A DNA stretch of 64,000 nucleotides from Bacillota bacterium (lineage in GTDB: Bacteria > Bacillota > Clostridia > Peptostreptococcales > Anaerovoracaceae). Positions 24,424 through 33,683 of this stretch are shown here, piece by piece. The position numbers were made by a program, and so were the translations under genes. Each line of letters starts with the position of its first letter. The first letter of the stretch is position 1. The notes under the pieces were generated by a model. It searched no databases. It had not been told where the DNA came from and saw only the letters and a list, made by a program, of their open reading frames with translations. Where the stretch lies: NCBI GenBank assembly GCA_017437745.1, contig JAFRYI010000007.1, positions 1 through 64,000 on the forward strand, in the 5' to 3' direction.

Positions 24424-25461
24424 ATGAAAAGTCAGTCCGAATCCTACGCAAAGGCGGGCGTCGACATCGAGGCCGGCTACAAAGGCGTAAAACTCATGAA
24501 GCCCTACGTGGAGCGCACCAACATACCCGGAGTAGTCTCCGGAATAGGCGGCTTCGGAGGGCTGTTCGCCCCGGACGTAAAGGGCATGGAAGAACCGATA
24601 CTGGTCTCCGGCACCGACGGTGTCGGCACCAAACAGCGCATAGCCCAGCTTATGGACAAGCACGACACGGTAGGCATAGACTGCGTGGCGATGTGCGTCA
24701 ACGACATAATCTGCTGCGGCGCCAGGCCTCTGTTCTTCCTGGATTACATCGCGATAGGAAAGAACGTTCCGGAGAAGGTAGCGGAGCTTGTAAAAGGCGT
24801 GGCCGAGGGCTGCGTTCAGGCAGGCTGCGCGCTTATAGGCGGCGAGACCGCGGAGCATCCGGGCGTGATGCCTCCCGACGACTACGATCTGGCGGGATTC
24901 TCCGTGGGCATCGTGGACAAGAAGGATCTTATAGACAACAGCCGCATGGCGGAGGGCGACGTGATAATAGCGCTGCCGTCCAGCGGCATACACTCCAACG
25001 GCTATTCGCTGGTGCGCAAGGTCTTCGGCATAGAGAACGCGGACCTCGACGCGAAGCCGGCGGAGCTCGGCGGACAGACACTCGGAGAGGCCCTGCTTAC
25101 GCCTACCAGGATATACGTCAAGCCCGTGATGGCGCTGCTTAAGGCGGCCGACGTCAAGGGCATAAGCCACATAACCGGCGGCGGCTTCTACGAGAACGTT
25201 CCCAGATCCGTTCCCGACGGACTCTGCGCGGAGATCGACAAGGCCGCTGTAAAGGTCCCTGCGATCTTCGGTCTTCTGCAGAAGCGCGGGAACATCCCCG
25301 AGCGCGACATGTTCAACACCTACAACATGGGCGTGGGCATGGCGGTGATCGTGGCGGCCGCGGACGCGGACAAGGCGCTGGAAGTCCTTAAGGCCAGCGG
25401 CGAGGACGCGTACGTTATAGGCCGCATCATAAAGGGCGAAGACAAGATCGTTATCAAGTAA
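24424..25461 (+). CDS. purM: Phosphoribosylformylglycinamidine cyclo-ligase (AIR synthetase)
   Basis: 345 residues, standard length. ATP-dependent closure of the imidazole ring, FGAM to AIR. Landmarks: [13 protein letters not shown] at the N-terminus, GTDGVGTKQ (about residue 63), [20 protein letters not shown] and the [10 protein letters not shown] segment. It starts 4 bp after the PurF-like stop, indicating one operon. A structured repeat (copy D) separates it from purN. Confidence 0.97.
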   Translation: MKSQSESYAKAGVDIEAGYKGVKLMKPYVERTNIPGVVSGIGGFGGLFAPDVKGMEEPILVSGTDGVGTKQRIAQLMDKHDTVGIDCVAMCVNDIICCGARPLFFLDYIAIGKNVPEKVAELVKGVAEGCVQAGCALIGGETAEHPGVMPPDDYDLAGFSVGIVDKKDLIDNSRMAEGDVIIALPSSGIHSNGYSLVRKVFGIENADLDAKPAELGGQTLGEALLTPTRIYVKPVMALLKAADVKGISHITGGGFYENVPRSVPDGLCAEIDKAAVKVPAIFGLLQKRGNIPERDMFNTYNMGVGMAVIVAAADADKALEVLKASGEDAYVIGRIIKGEDKIVIK

Positions 25462-25484
25462 TTCATTTTACGGCGCATTAGTTC

Positions 25485-25612
25485 GCGCCGGTGCCCCGGG
25501 ACACGCTCCCGCTGACAGGGCACCCTCCCAGCGGTACTAAGCTCCGTCTTCGCCGGCGGCTCGCCGATCGCTAAGGACCGGGTTCCCTGATCGTCCGCGA
25601 CGCATCCGGACG
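25485..25612 (-). repeat. Structured interspersed repeat, copy D, inside the purine operon
   Basis: Inverted copy with the same core as B (GGGAACCCGGTCCTTAGCGA, ACCGCTGGGAGGG, AGCGGGAGCGTGTCC). Its outer stem is the least perfect: GGTGC/GCATC plus GGAC/GTCC. It lies between the purM stop and the purN SD, so it is co-transcribed in the antisense orientation. Confidence 0.82.
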
Positions 25613-25642
25613 ACTCACATGCGCAGAATAAAAGGATAAACC

Positions 25643-26257
25643 ATGAAAACAAAAGCACGAATAGCCGTCCTGGTATCGGGCGGCGGCACCAACCTTCAGG
25701 CGCTTATAGACGCGCAGAAGTCCGGCATAATCAAGAGCGGCGAGATCGTTCTGGTGGTCTCCAACAAGACCGGCGCCTACGCGCTGGAAAGGGCGGCCAA
25801 GGCCGGAATCAAGGCCGTAACGCTTACGCGCAAGGAATGCGGCGGCAAGGAGGGCTTCGAAAAAGCCCTGACGGAGCTGCTGGAAGCGGAGAAGATAGAC
25901 CTTATCGTTCTGGCGGGCTTCCTTGCGATACTCAGCGCGGACTTCACATCCAGGTATCCGGAGCGCATAATAAACGTGCACCCGTCGCTGATCCCGAGCT
26001 TCTGCGGCGAGGGCTTCTACGGGCTTACGGTGCACGAGAGGGCGCTGGAGTACGGTGTAAAGGTAACGGGGGCCACGGTGCATTTCGTCAACGAGATCCC
26101 CGACGGCGGAAAGATAATACTTCAGAAGGCGGTGTACATAGAAGACGGCGATACTCCGGAGGTGCTGCAGAGGCGCGTCATGGAGCAGGCCGAGTGGATC
26201 ATCCTGCCGCAGGCCGTGGAGCTGGTGAGTTCAAAACTTGCCGGTGCCCGCAGTTAA
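25643..26257 (+). CDS. purN: Phosphoribosylglycinamide formyltransferase
   Basis: 204 residues. Transfers a formyl group from 10-formyl-THF to GAR. Clear motifs: VLVSGGGTNLQALIDAQ at the N-terminus; FLAILSADFTSRYPERIINVHPSLIPSF with the catalytic Asn and His; and ATVHFVNEIPDGGKII, where the usual Asp of HxVDEEIDxG-type motifs is Asn but DGGKII is kept. Preceded by AAAGGA. Third committed step of the pathway, yet placed after purM. Confidence 0.94.
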   Translation: MKTKARIAVLVSGGGTNLQALIDAQKSGIIKSGEIVLVVSNKTGAYALERAAKAGIKAVTLTRKECGGKEGFEKALTELLEAEKIDLIVLAGFLAILSADFTSRYPERIINVHPSLIPSFCGEGFYGLTVHERALEYGVKVTGATVHFVNEIPDGGKIILQKAVYIEDGDTPEVLQRRVMEQAEWIILPQAVELVSSKLAGARS

Positions 26258-26286
26258 CGTTTATCGATCAATACAGTTTCAGAGCC

Positions 26287-26359
26287 GGTCGCTGCCGAGT
26301 GTGTTTTATCAGCCCGCTCCGAAGCGCTTCAAAAACATACGCCCGGCAGTGCCCGGACC
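26287..26359 (+). other. Intergenic hairpin between purN and the IMP cyclohydrolase gene
   Basis: Stacked stems GGTC/GACC, CTGCCG/CGGCAG (26292-26297 with 26344-26349) and a 9-bp arm GTGTGTTTT/AAAACATAC (one G-U), with a 24-nt loop. There is no T-run, so it is not a terminator. It may stabilise or process the operon mRNA. Confidence 0.6.
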
Positions 26360-26391
26360 CCTGAACGTCAATAGATAAAAGGAGAAGCAAC

Positions 26392-27021
26392 ATGGATCTT
26401 ATCAAATTCTTAAAGGAAAACAGCTACCCCGGACGCGGCATCGTGATCGGCAACAACGTGGCGTACTACTGGATAATGGGCCGTTCCGAGAACAGCCGCA
26501 ACCGCATCTTCGCGCTTACGGAGGACGGCATAGAGACCCGCGCTTTCGACGAGAGCAAGGTAAAGGATCCCAGCCTCATCATATATCACCCGGTGCGCGA
26601 GACCGAGGAAGGTCTTATCGTGACCAACGGCGACCAGACCGATACCATAGCGGAAAAAGGCTGCTTCAAGAAGGCGCTCATGACCCGCGAGTACGAGCCG
26701 GACGATCCCAACTGGACTCCGCGCATCTCCGCCATGATCTACAAGGACGGCAGCTTCGACATCTCCATACTTAAGCGTCTTAACGGCACCTGCCTGCGCG
26801 AGTTCTTCTGCTACGAAGGCGCCGCGGAAGGCAAGGGCTACTTCATAAGCACCTATCAGGGCGACGGCAAGCCGCTCCCGAGCTTTGCGGGCGAACCGGT
26901 CGAAGTGGAGCTTCCGACACCGGAAGAGCTCTGGAACGCGCTGAACAGCGACAACAAAGTGTCGCTCTACACCAACGTCAGGGGCGTTGTAAAGCTCTTC
27001 AACAAGCATCTGGGCGACTGA
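26392..27021 (+). CDS. purO: IMP cyclohydrolase, PurO-type
   Basis: 209 residues. Resembles the archaeal-type IMP cyclohydrolase family (PurO, PF07826): YPGRGIVIGN, YWIMGRSENSRNRIF with the family Arg/Ser/Asn residues, and YEPDDPNWTPRIS. This enzyme closes FAICAR to IMP, the job of the C-terminal activity missing from the separate AICAR transformylase at 27887. Their presence in one cluster supports the call. AAAGGAG lies nine bases before the ATG. Confidence 0.85.
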   Translation: MDLIKFLKENSYPGRGIVIGNNVAYYWIMGRSENSRNRIFALTEDGIETRAFDESKVKDPSLIIYHPVRETEEGLIVTNGDQTDTIAEKGCFKKALMTREYEPDDPNWTPRISAMIYKDGSFDISILKRLNGTCLREFFCYEGAAEGKGYFISTYQGDGKPLPSFAGEPVEVELPTPEELWNALNSDNKVSLYTNVRGVVKLFNKHLGD

Positions 27022-27085
27022 TCCGGATGTCTGCGTACACTGAAACTACGGCAAGATCGAAACGATCGGAAAACAGTTTAAGACC

Positions 27086-27808
27086 ATGTACGATACTGAC
27101 ATAAAAGGCAAAAGAATAATCTACTACGAGAACTGTCTGGAACTGGACGGGGTCACCATTTACTACCGCGACATGGAGCACATAACCCAGTCGTTCGAGG
27201 AGCAGCCTGTCTTCAGGTTCGGCTACCGCGGCAGGGACATACGCATCCCGTGCAGGGAAGACGAGTACCAGACCGTTCTGGAGTATTTCATAAAGGCGGC
27301 AGACCAGTCTCCGACCACGGACACAGTGGCGTTCCTGGACAGCGCCAGGAGAAAGAAAGAGGACGACTCCCGCCTGGACAGCTTTACGGAAAGCAAGGAG
27401 ACCCGCTACACGAGCTCCGGCAGCGCAAGGACCGGCGGCGCTTACCGTCAGGACGGTTACGATAACGGAACAAGCAGACAGTCCACCGGAAGCGGCTACA
27501 AGTATTACGGCGGCGGGACCACCAACTACGGAGGGTACGAAGAGGATCGCAGGTACGGCGCTCCGGAAGGCCCAAGGCGTATCAACAAGCACGTATTCGT
27601 GTGGATCTGCTCCTTCTTCTTCGGCGTTCTGGGCGTGGACCGCTTTGCCAGAGGCCAGATAGCTCTGGGCTTCGTAAAGCTGATCACCGGCGGCCTCGGC
27701 GGTTTCTGGTACATCGCTGACTTCGTGATCGCCGCGGTAAAAGCGTACGGAAGCTACAGGGATTCCGAGGATCTGTACTTCGACGTCTACGGCCACTACA
27801 CCAGATAA
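27086..27808 (+). CDS. TM2-domain membrane protein
   Basis: 240 residues. The C-terminal about 65 residues are a TM2 domain: two membrane helices around WICSFFFGVLGVDRFARGQI and GGLGGFWYIADFVI, with the family GxxGxDRF motif. The N-terminal about 90 residues are a soluble domain I do not recognise (IKGKRIIYYENCLELDGVTI), joined by a Gly/Tyr/Ser-rich, probably disordered linker. Sits between two purine genes on the same strand with short gaps, so it is likely co-transcribed, but a metabolic role is not apparent. Confidence 0.85.
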   Translation: MYDTDIKGKRIIYYENCLELDGVTIYYRDMEHITQSFEEQPVFRFGYRGRDIRIPCREDEYQTVLEYFIKAADQSPTTDTVAFLDSARRKKEDDSRLDSFTESKETRYTSSGSARTGGAYRQDGYDNGTSRQSTGSGYKYYGGGTTNYGGYEEDRRYGAPEGPRRINKHVFVWICSFFFGVLGVDRFARGQIALGFVKLITGGLGGFWYIADFVIAAVKAYGSYRDSEDLYFDVYGHYTR

Positions 27809-27886
27809 GATATTGCACAACTGAGACAGAAAATAGTCTATAATTAAGAGTAACGATAATATTCGGATGTATACGGAGGAACAACG

Positions 27887-29062
27887 ATGAAAGAATTCCA
27901 GCTCAAGTACGGATGCAACCCCAATCAGAAGCCTGCGAAGGTGTTCATGAGAGACGGCTCCGACCTTCCTTTCGAGGTCCTGAACGGCCGTCCCGGATAC
28001 ATAAACTTCATGGACGCTCTCAATTCCTGGCAGCTGGTGATGGAGCTTAAGGAAGCGACGGGACTTCCGGCAGCGGCAAGCTTCAAGCACGTCTCCCCGG
28101 CGGGAGCCGCAGTCGCAAGGCCGCTTACGGACATAGACCGCAAGCTGTACTTCGTGGAGCAGGAGGACGTTTCTCCTCTGGCAAGCGCTTACATAAGGGC
28201 GCGCGGCGCCGACAGGCTCTGCTCCTACGGCGACTGGGCGGCGCTTTCCGACGTCTGCGACGCTTCCACCGCAAGGTATCTTAAGGAGGAAGTCTCCGAC
28301 GGAGTGATCGCTCCGGGATATACGGACGAGGCGCTGGAGATACTCAAGACAAAGAAAAAGGGGAATTACAATATAATCAAGATCGATACCGCTTACGTCT
28401 GCGCTCCGCAGGAGATAAAGGACGTATACGGCATCAGCTTCGAGCAGGGCCATAACAACTTTAAGATCAACAAGGAGCTGCTGGCCAACATAGTTACGAA
28501 GAACAAGGAACTTCCGGAGGATGCCGTCCGCGACATGATACTGTCGCTGATAACCCTTAAGTACACGCAGAGCAATTCTGTGTGCTACGTTAAGGACGGT
28601 ATGGCGATAGGCGTGGGCGCCGGCCAGCAGAGCCGCATCCACTGCACCAGGCTTGCCGGCAGCAAGGCCGACAACTGGTATCTGCGCCAGAGCCCCAAGG
28701 TCCTGGACCTGCCCTGGAAGGAGAACGTCCGCAGGCCCGACAGGGACAACGCGATAGACGTCTACATCTCCGACGAGTACGAGGACGTGCTCCGCGACGG
28801 CGAGTGGCAGAAGGTATTCACCAGAAAGCCGGAAGTATTCACAGCAGAAGAAAAGAAGGCGTGGATAGCTACGCAGAAGGGCCTTACCGTAGGTTCCGAC
28901 GCGTTCTTCCCCTTCGGCGACAACATAGAAAGAGCCAGAAAGTCCGGCGCGCAGTACATCGCTGAGCCCGGCGGATCCATCAGGGACGACAACGTCATAG
29001 AGACCGCGGACAAGTACGGCATGGTCATGGCCTTCACGGGAATGAGGCTGTTCCACCACTAA
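27887..29062 (+). CDS. Stand-alone AICAR formyltransferase
   Basis: 391 residues. Corresponds to the transformylase domain of bifunctional PurH, without the IMP cyclohydrolase domain. It adds a formyl group from 10-formyl-THF to AICAR. LKYGCNPNQKPAKVF at the start and the catalytic Lys-His in SFKHVSPAGAAV (PurH: FKHxNPCG) mark it, with SDAFFPFGDNIERA near the end. The ring-closing activity is supplied by the PurO-type gene at 26392. GGAGGAA precedes the ATG. Confidence 0.93.
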   Translation: MKEFQLKYGCNPNQKPAKVFMRDGSDLPFEVLNGRPGYINFMDALNSWQLVMELKEATGLPAAASFKHVSPAGAAVARPLTDIDRKLYFVEQEDVSPLASAYIRARGADRLCSYGDWAALSDVCDASTARYLKEEVSDGVIAPGYTDEALEILKTKKKGNYNIIKIDTAYVCAPQEIKDVYGISFEQGHNNFKINKELLANIVTKNKELPEDAVRDMILSLITLKYTQSNSVCYVKDGMAIGVGAGQQSRIHCTRLAGSKADNWYLRQSPKVLDLPWKENVRRPDRDNAIDVYISDEYEDVLRDGEWQKVFTRKPEVFTAEEKKAWIATQKGLTVGSDAFFPFGDNIERARKSGAQYIAEPGGSIRDDNVIETADKYGMVMAFTGMRLFHH

Positions 29063-29115
29063 AGACAGGAACGAGGCTGTTCCGCTGCTTAAGATCAAAA
29101 AGAGGCGAGTAAGCG

Positions 29116-30597
29116 TTGACAGAGGATAAGGACAGGAAGATAAGAACGATATGGTGGACGGTGTTCGCCGTTTCAGTGATACTCAGCCTTGCCGCAATCA
29201 TTCTGACCACGCGCGGGGCGCTGTCCTGGAAGGACGGCGTACCTGTCCGGACCTACGGGATCAGGTACGACTCGTACAGCGGAGAGCTGGACTTCAGCGG
29301 CATGAGCCCGGAGGAGGTCCTGGAAAAAGCCGGGGAAGCGGAAAACGTGCCGGGAGCAAAAAGCGTAAAGCTGGACCTTACCGGCTGGACCGCCGATCTG
29401 GTGCTGCAGTTCTGCGAAAAGTGTCCGGATCTTAAGCTCGAATGCGGACGGCTGACGCTGAACAAAGAAGACCCCCGCGCGCTTCTGGAAATGAAGGAGA
29501 AAGTCCCGGAAGTCGCTTTCGACGGCACGATAGACTTTAACGGTTCGGAGCTGCCGCTGCGCGGCGGAAAACCGGATCTTACCAAGGCCTCTCCTGAAGA
29601 TCTCGATCTGATGATAGAACTGGCGGACGGCATACTGCAGCCGGAAAGCGTCGACTTCGGGATCGAAAAGGATGGCCATACAAGACTGCAGAAAGTCCAC
29701 GAGTTCATGAAGGCCAGTCCGGACACCAAGGTGTCGTACGGATTCTCCGCCTTCGGTAAGAACATAGACCTCTACGACGAGGTCCTGGACCTGAACCACA
29801 TACCGATGACCGACCAGGGCGCCGAGGTCCGCGAGATAATCGCCTGCATGCCCAGACTTAATTACCTGGACATGGACTTCTGCGAAGTGGACGACGACCA
29901 CATGGCGGCCATACGCGAAGACTTCCCGGACATAACCGTGGACTGGCGCATATGGTTCGGCGACAGGTTCACCGCAAGGACGGACGAGACCAGGATACTG
30001 GCAAGCGCCAGCTGGCTGGGCGGCGAGCTTACCCCGGAGAACACCAAGGGCCTTAAGTACTGCACAAAAATGAAATACCTGGACATAGGCCACATGAACT
30101 ATCTTAAGGACATCTCGTTCACGGCGTACATGCCGGATCTGGAAGTTCTGATAATAATGATGGGCAACGTTACGGACATTTCTCCGCTGGCGAACTGCAA
30201 ACACATGGAATTTCTGGAGATATTCACCAACGACATAACGGATCTGAGCCCGCTCGCGGAGATGCACGAGCTTAAGCACCTTAACATCTGTTATAACAAG
30301 AACCTGTCGGACATGACGCCGCTCTACGGTCTTACCCAGCTGGAGAGGCTGTGGATAGGCAGGTACACGCAGATCCCGAAGGAGCAGATACAGCGATTCA
30401 AGGAGCTGGCTCCGAACTGCGAAGTCAACACCACCTGCGGAAACCCGCATTATAACTGGCGCTGGTACGGGGACCCGGAAGACGACGAGCCTAAGAACCT
30501 TACCCCCAGATACAGGCTGCTGATACAGCAGCTGGGATACAGAGGCAAGAAGTACTCGATGCCCTGGAACGACCCTAAATACTATCCGCACGACTGA
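29116..30597 (+). CDS. Membrane-anchored leucine-rich-repeat protein, paralogue 1
   Basis: 493 residues if started at TTG 29116. After a charged start comes one transmembrane helix (about residues 9-30), then a large domain presumably outside the cell. The second half has internalin-like LRRs: LKYCTKMKYLDIG, MPDLEVLIIMMGNVTDISPLANC, MEFLEIFTNDITDLSPLAEM, LKHLNICYNKNLSDMTPLYGL, followed by a Pro/Tyr/Trp-rich tail. Such LRR surfaces bind ligands or partners. It is paralogous to the next gene. The TTG start with weak SD is uncertain. Confidence 0.8.
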   Translation: MTEDKDRKIRTIWWTVFAVSVILSLAAIILTTRGALSWKDGVPVRTYGIRYDSYSGELDFSGMSPEEVLEKAGEAENVPGAKSVKLDLTGWTADLVLQFCEKCPDLKLECGRLTLNKEDPRALLEMKEKVPEVAFDGTIDFNGSELPLRGGKPDLTKASPEDLDLMIELADGILQPESVDFGIEKDGHTRLQKVHEFMKASPDTKVSYGFSAFGKNIDLYDEVLDLNHIPMTDQGAEVREIIACMPRLNYLDMDFCEVDDDHMAAIREDFPDITVDWRIWFGDRFTARTDETRILASASWLGGELTPENTKGLKYCTKMKYLDIGHMNYLKDISFTAYMPDLEVLIIMMGNVTDISPLANCKHMEFLEIFTNDITDLSPLAEMHELKHLNICYNKNLSDMTPLYGLTQLERLWIGRYTQIPKEQIQRFKELAPNCEVNTTCGNPHYNWRWYGDPEDDEPKNLTPRYRLLIQQLGYRGKKYSMPWNDPKYYPHD

Positions 30598-30629
30598 CGC
30601 GCGGAGGAGATCCGAAGGCAGTGATTTCT

Positions 30630-32342
30630 ATGGAAAACAACGAAGAGACACTGAAAAAGGCAGAAGAGCCCGAACAGAAAAAGAAGAACAGGAAGCTGCC
30701 CGTGGCGCTGATAGCCATAGTCGCGGTCGTCGCGATAGCGGTGGGCGTGCTTACGGCTACTCATAACATAGTGTGGTTCCGCCACGGAGTCCACTATAAG
30801 AACGCGCAGAGCATATCTCACAGGATGGAGTCCGGAGAGACGGCCAAGCTTGCGCTTCTGCCGGACCTTGAGCGCGCCGATTTCAAGGAGAGCGACTGCT
30901 TTGTAGAGCTTTACGAGTGGGCCAAGGCTCACCCGGAAGTGGACGTTCATTACACCGTTAAGCTTCCGGACGGCGCTTCGTACGACGAGGCTTCGCATAC
31001 CGCGGATATCTCCGCTCTGGATCACGACGCCGCGGAGATCGTTTCGGACCAGGAGATACGGTACATACTGGGGCTCGAGGCTGTCAGGCTCGGGATCTCC
31101 GATTGGTCGCTGGAGCAGATGGCCGCGTACACTGAGCGTTTCCCGAACTGGCGCGCCGAAGGCGTAAAGGACCTGGGAACGGTAAGCGGGGACGTATTCG
31201 CTTCGTACCGTAAGGCGATGCCGGACGCGGAGCTGAAGTGCAGCATACAGATAGGATCGGTCACCGTTTTCCCGGACGCGGAGAGCGTTAAGTTCGATAA
31301 CGCCAATGCCGACGAGGTGGCTGGAATGAGCGCCGCCGCTCCGTACATGCCTGCGCTTAAAAGTGTAGACTTCGGCGTGGATCACGAAGGGCACGAACAA
31401 CTGCCCGCAGTTTACGCCTTAATAAAAGACGATCCGGATCTTAAAGTAGATTACAAGTTTACGGTATTCGACCGCACTCCTGACATACACGACGTTAAAC
31501 TGGACCTGAACCACAGGAAGATGACCGACCAGGGCGCGGAAGTGCGCGAAGTCATTTCCTGCATGCCGGATCTGAAGTGGCTGGACATGGACAGCTGCGG
31601 AGTGGACGACGAGCACATGGCCGCCATCCGCGACGATTTCCCGGACGTCAAGGTGGTATGGCGCGTATGGTTCGGAGTAAACAAGACATATTCCGTAAGG
31701 ACCAACACTCACAGGATACTGGCCAGCGCGCCGGAGAGAGCAGGCAGCCTTACGCCGTCCTCCGCCGCGTCGCTCAAGTATTGCACGGACGTAAAGTATC
31801 TGGACATTGGTCATAACGAATACCTTTACAACATAGACTTCGTAAGATACATGCCCGACCTGGAGGTCTTCATAGTGATGGACGGGACCATAAGCGACAT
31901 TTCGCCCCTGGAAAACTGCCCGCACCTGGAGTTCTGCGAACTGTTCACCAACAGGATAACGGACCTTTCTCCGCTTGCGAACTCTAAGGAACTGAAGCAC
32001 CTTAACATAAACTGGAACCAGCGCTTAAACGACATTACTCCGCTGTACGGACTGGATCTGGAAAGGCTCTGGATAGGCATAATCAACAAGGTGCCCAAGG
32101 ATCAGATAGAGGAGTTCAGAAAGCTCCATCCAAACTGCGAGGTAAACGATACGTGCATAGACTCGCACGACGGCTGGCGCTGGGACGAGGACCGCAATTA
32201 TTTCCCCAGATACGCGCTCCTGAGGGAGCAGATGGGATATCACTATCCGGAAGGCGGAACGGACTACGTCTTCTACTGGATGGATCCTCTGTACGAGCCG
32301 CACGACGACTCGGTGCAGGATCCGCTCTGCCCGTATAATTAG
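30630..32342 (+). CDS. Membrane-anchored leucine-rich-repeat protein, paralogue 2
   Basis: 570 residues from ATG 30630 (a GTG nine bases upstream is an alternative). A Lys/Glu-rich cytoplasmic tail precedes a transmembrane helix (about residues 25-46). The ectodomain matches the upstream gene closely in its second half: the LNHRKMTDQGAEVREVI block, IRDDFPDVKVVWRVWFG, then LRRs VKYLDIGHNEYL, LEVFIVMDGTISDISPLENC and LEFCELFTNRITDLSPL. The pair is inserted between the AICAR transformylase gene and purD on the same strand. Function unknown. Confidence 0.82.
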   Translation: MENNEETLKKAEEPEQKKKNRKLPVALIAIVAVVAIAVGVLTATHNIVWFRHGVHYKNAQSISHRMESGETAKLALLPDLERADFKESDCFVELYEWAKAHPEVDVHYTVKLPDGASYDEASHTADISALDHDAAEIVSDQEIRYILGLEAVRLGISDWSLEQMAAYTERFPNWRAEGVKDLGTVSGDVFASYRKAMPDAELKCSIQIGSVTVFPDAESVKFDNANADEVAGMSAAAPYMPALKSVDFGVDHEGHEQLPAVYALIKDDPDLKVDYKFTVFDRTPDIHDVKLDLNHRKMTDQGAEVREVISCMPDLKWLDMDSCGVDDEHMAAIRDDFPDVKVVWRVWFGVNKTYSVRTNTHRILASAPERAGSLTPSSAASLKYCTDVKYLDIGHNEYLYNIDFVRYMPDLEVFIVMDGTISDISPLENCPHLEFCELFTNRITDLSPLANSKELKHLNINWNQRLNDITPLYGLDLERLWIGIINKVPKDQIEEFRKLHPNCEVNDTCIDSHDGWRWDEDRNYFPRYALLREQMGYHYPEGGTDYVFYWMDPLYEPHDDSVQDPLCPYN

Positions 32343-32372
32343 TCCGGTATGTCACCGAGAGGAGAAGCACAG

Positions 32373-33638
32373 ATGAAAGTCCTTGTAGTTGGAAGCGGCG
32401 GCAGGGAGCACGCCATAATCAAGAAGATAAACGAGAATCCGGCCGTAGACGTCGTATACGCGCTGCCCGGCAACGCGGGCATGGCGCAGGACGCCGAGTG
32501 CATAAACATAAGCGTCTCGGATCTGGACGCCATCGTGGAATTCGCCAAAGGTCACGGCGTGGACTACGCGGTAGTGGCTCCGGACAATCCGCTTGTGGAC
32601 GGCTGCGTGGACAGGCTGGAGGAAGAAGGTATTCCTTGCTTCGGTCCCAGGGCCAACGCCGCCATCATCGAAGGCAGCAAGGTCTTCTCCAAGAACCTCA
32701 TGAAGAAATACGGCATCCCCACGGCTGCTTACGAGGTGTTCACCAGCGCCGAAGATGCTCTGAAATACGTAAAGACCTGCCCGATACCCACGGTGGTCAA
32801 GGCCGACGGCCTGGCTCTGGGCAAGGGCGTAGTAATAGCCGAGACCCGCGAAGAGGCGGAAGCCGCGATCGTCTCCATAATGGAAGACAAGAAGTTCGGC
32901 GCCAGCGGCGACAGCATCGTCATCGAGGAGTTCCTTACCGGACCTGAAGTTTCCGTGCTGTCCTTTACCGACGGCAAGGTGGTGGTCCCGATGGTATCCT
33001 CCATGGACCACAAGCGCGCCTTGGACGGCGACAGGGGACTCAACACCGGCGGCATGGGCACCATAGCTCCCAATCCGTACTATACTCCGGAGATAGCGGA
33101 GCGCTGCATGAAGGAGATCTTCCTGCCCACCATGGACGCCATGAACGCGGAAGGCCGCACTTTCAAGGGCTGCCTGTACTTCGGGCTGATGCTCTGCGCG
33201 GACGGTCCCAAGGTAATAGAGTACAACTGCCGCTTCGGCGATCCGGAGACCCAGGTGGTGCTGCCGCTTCTTAAGAGCGACCTGCTTACCGTAATGCAGG
33301 CCGTTACCGACGAGCGTCTGGCGGAGACCAAGGTGGAGTTCAGCGACGGAGCTGCCTGCTGCGTAGTGGTGGCTTCCGACGGTTACCCGGGAAGCTACGA
33401 GAAGGGCAAGCCCCTTACGATAGAGGACGAGGTAAAGGACAAGGTGTTCGTGGCGGGCGCTGCGTTCAAGGAAGGCGTGCTGGTCACCAACGGCGGACGC
33501 GTGCTTGGCTGCACGGCTACCGCGGAAGACCTTCCGTCAGCAATCAAAGCTGCGTACGAAGTAGTGGAGAAAGTCCACTTCGAGAACGCTTACTACAGAC
33601 ACGACATAGGCGCCAAGGCGCTTAAAGCGCTGGAATAA
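32373..33638 (+). CDS. purD: Phosphoribosylamine-glycine ligase
   Basis: 421 residues from the ATG preceded by GAGAGGAG; an in-frame ATG at 32349 lacks an SD. ATP-grasp enzyme joining glycine to phosphoribosylamine. MKVLVVGSGGREHAI, FGPRANAAIIEGSK and the ATP-grasp core KADGLALGKGVVIA, plus HKRALDGDRGLNTGGMGTIAPNP, are textbook PurD. It uses the product of the PurF-like enzyme encoded upstream. Confidence 0.97.
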   Translation: MKVLVVGSGGREHAIIKKINENPAVDVVYALPGNAGMAQDAECINISVSDLDAIVEFAKGHGVDYAVVAPDNPLVDGCVDRLEEEGIPCFGPRANAAIIEGSKVFSKNLMKKYGIPTAAYEVFTSAEDALKYVKTCPIPTVVKADGLALGKGVVIAETREEAEAAIVSIMEDKKFGASGDSIVIEEFLTGPEVSVLSFTDGKVVVPMVSSMDHKRALDGDRGLNTGGMGTIAPNPYYTPEIAERCMKEIFLPTMDAMNAEGRTFKGCLYFGLMLCADGPKVIEYNCRFGDPETQVVLPLLKSDLLTVMQAVTDERLAETKVEFSDGAACCVVVASDGYPGSYEKGKPLTIEDEVKDKVFVAGAAFKEGVLVTNGGRVLGCTATAEDLPSAIKAAYEVVEKVHFENAYYRHDIGAKALKALE

Positions 33639-33683
33639 ACGGACAGCACGGAAAACCAAAGTTTCGGTCGTCAAGGAGAGATC

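Noticed and set aside
26999-29098. A 699-codon minus-strand frame over the TM2 and AICAR transformylase genes
   Set aside because: Same shadow effect; the plus-strand proteins are recognisable and the minus frame has no SD or motif.
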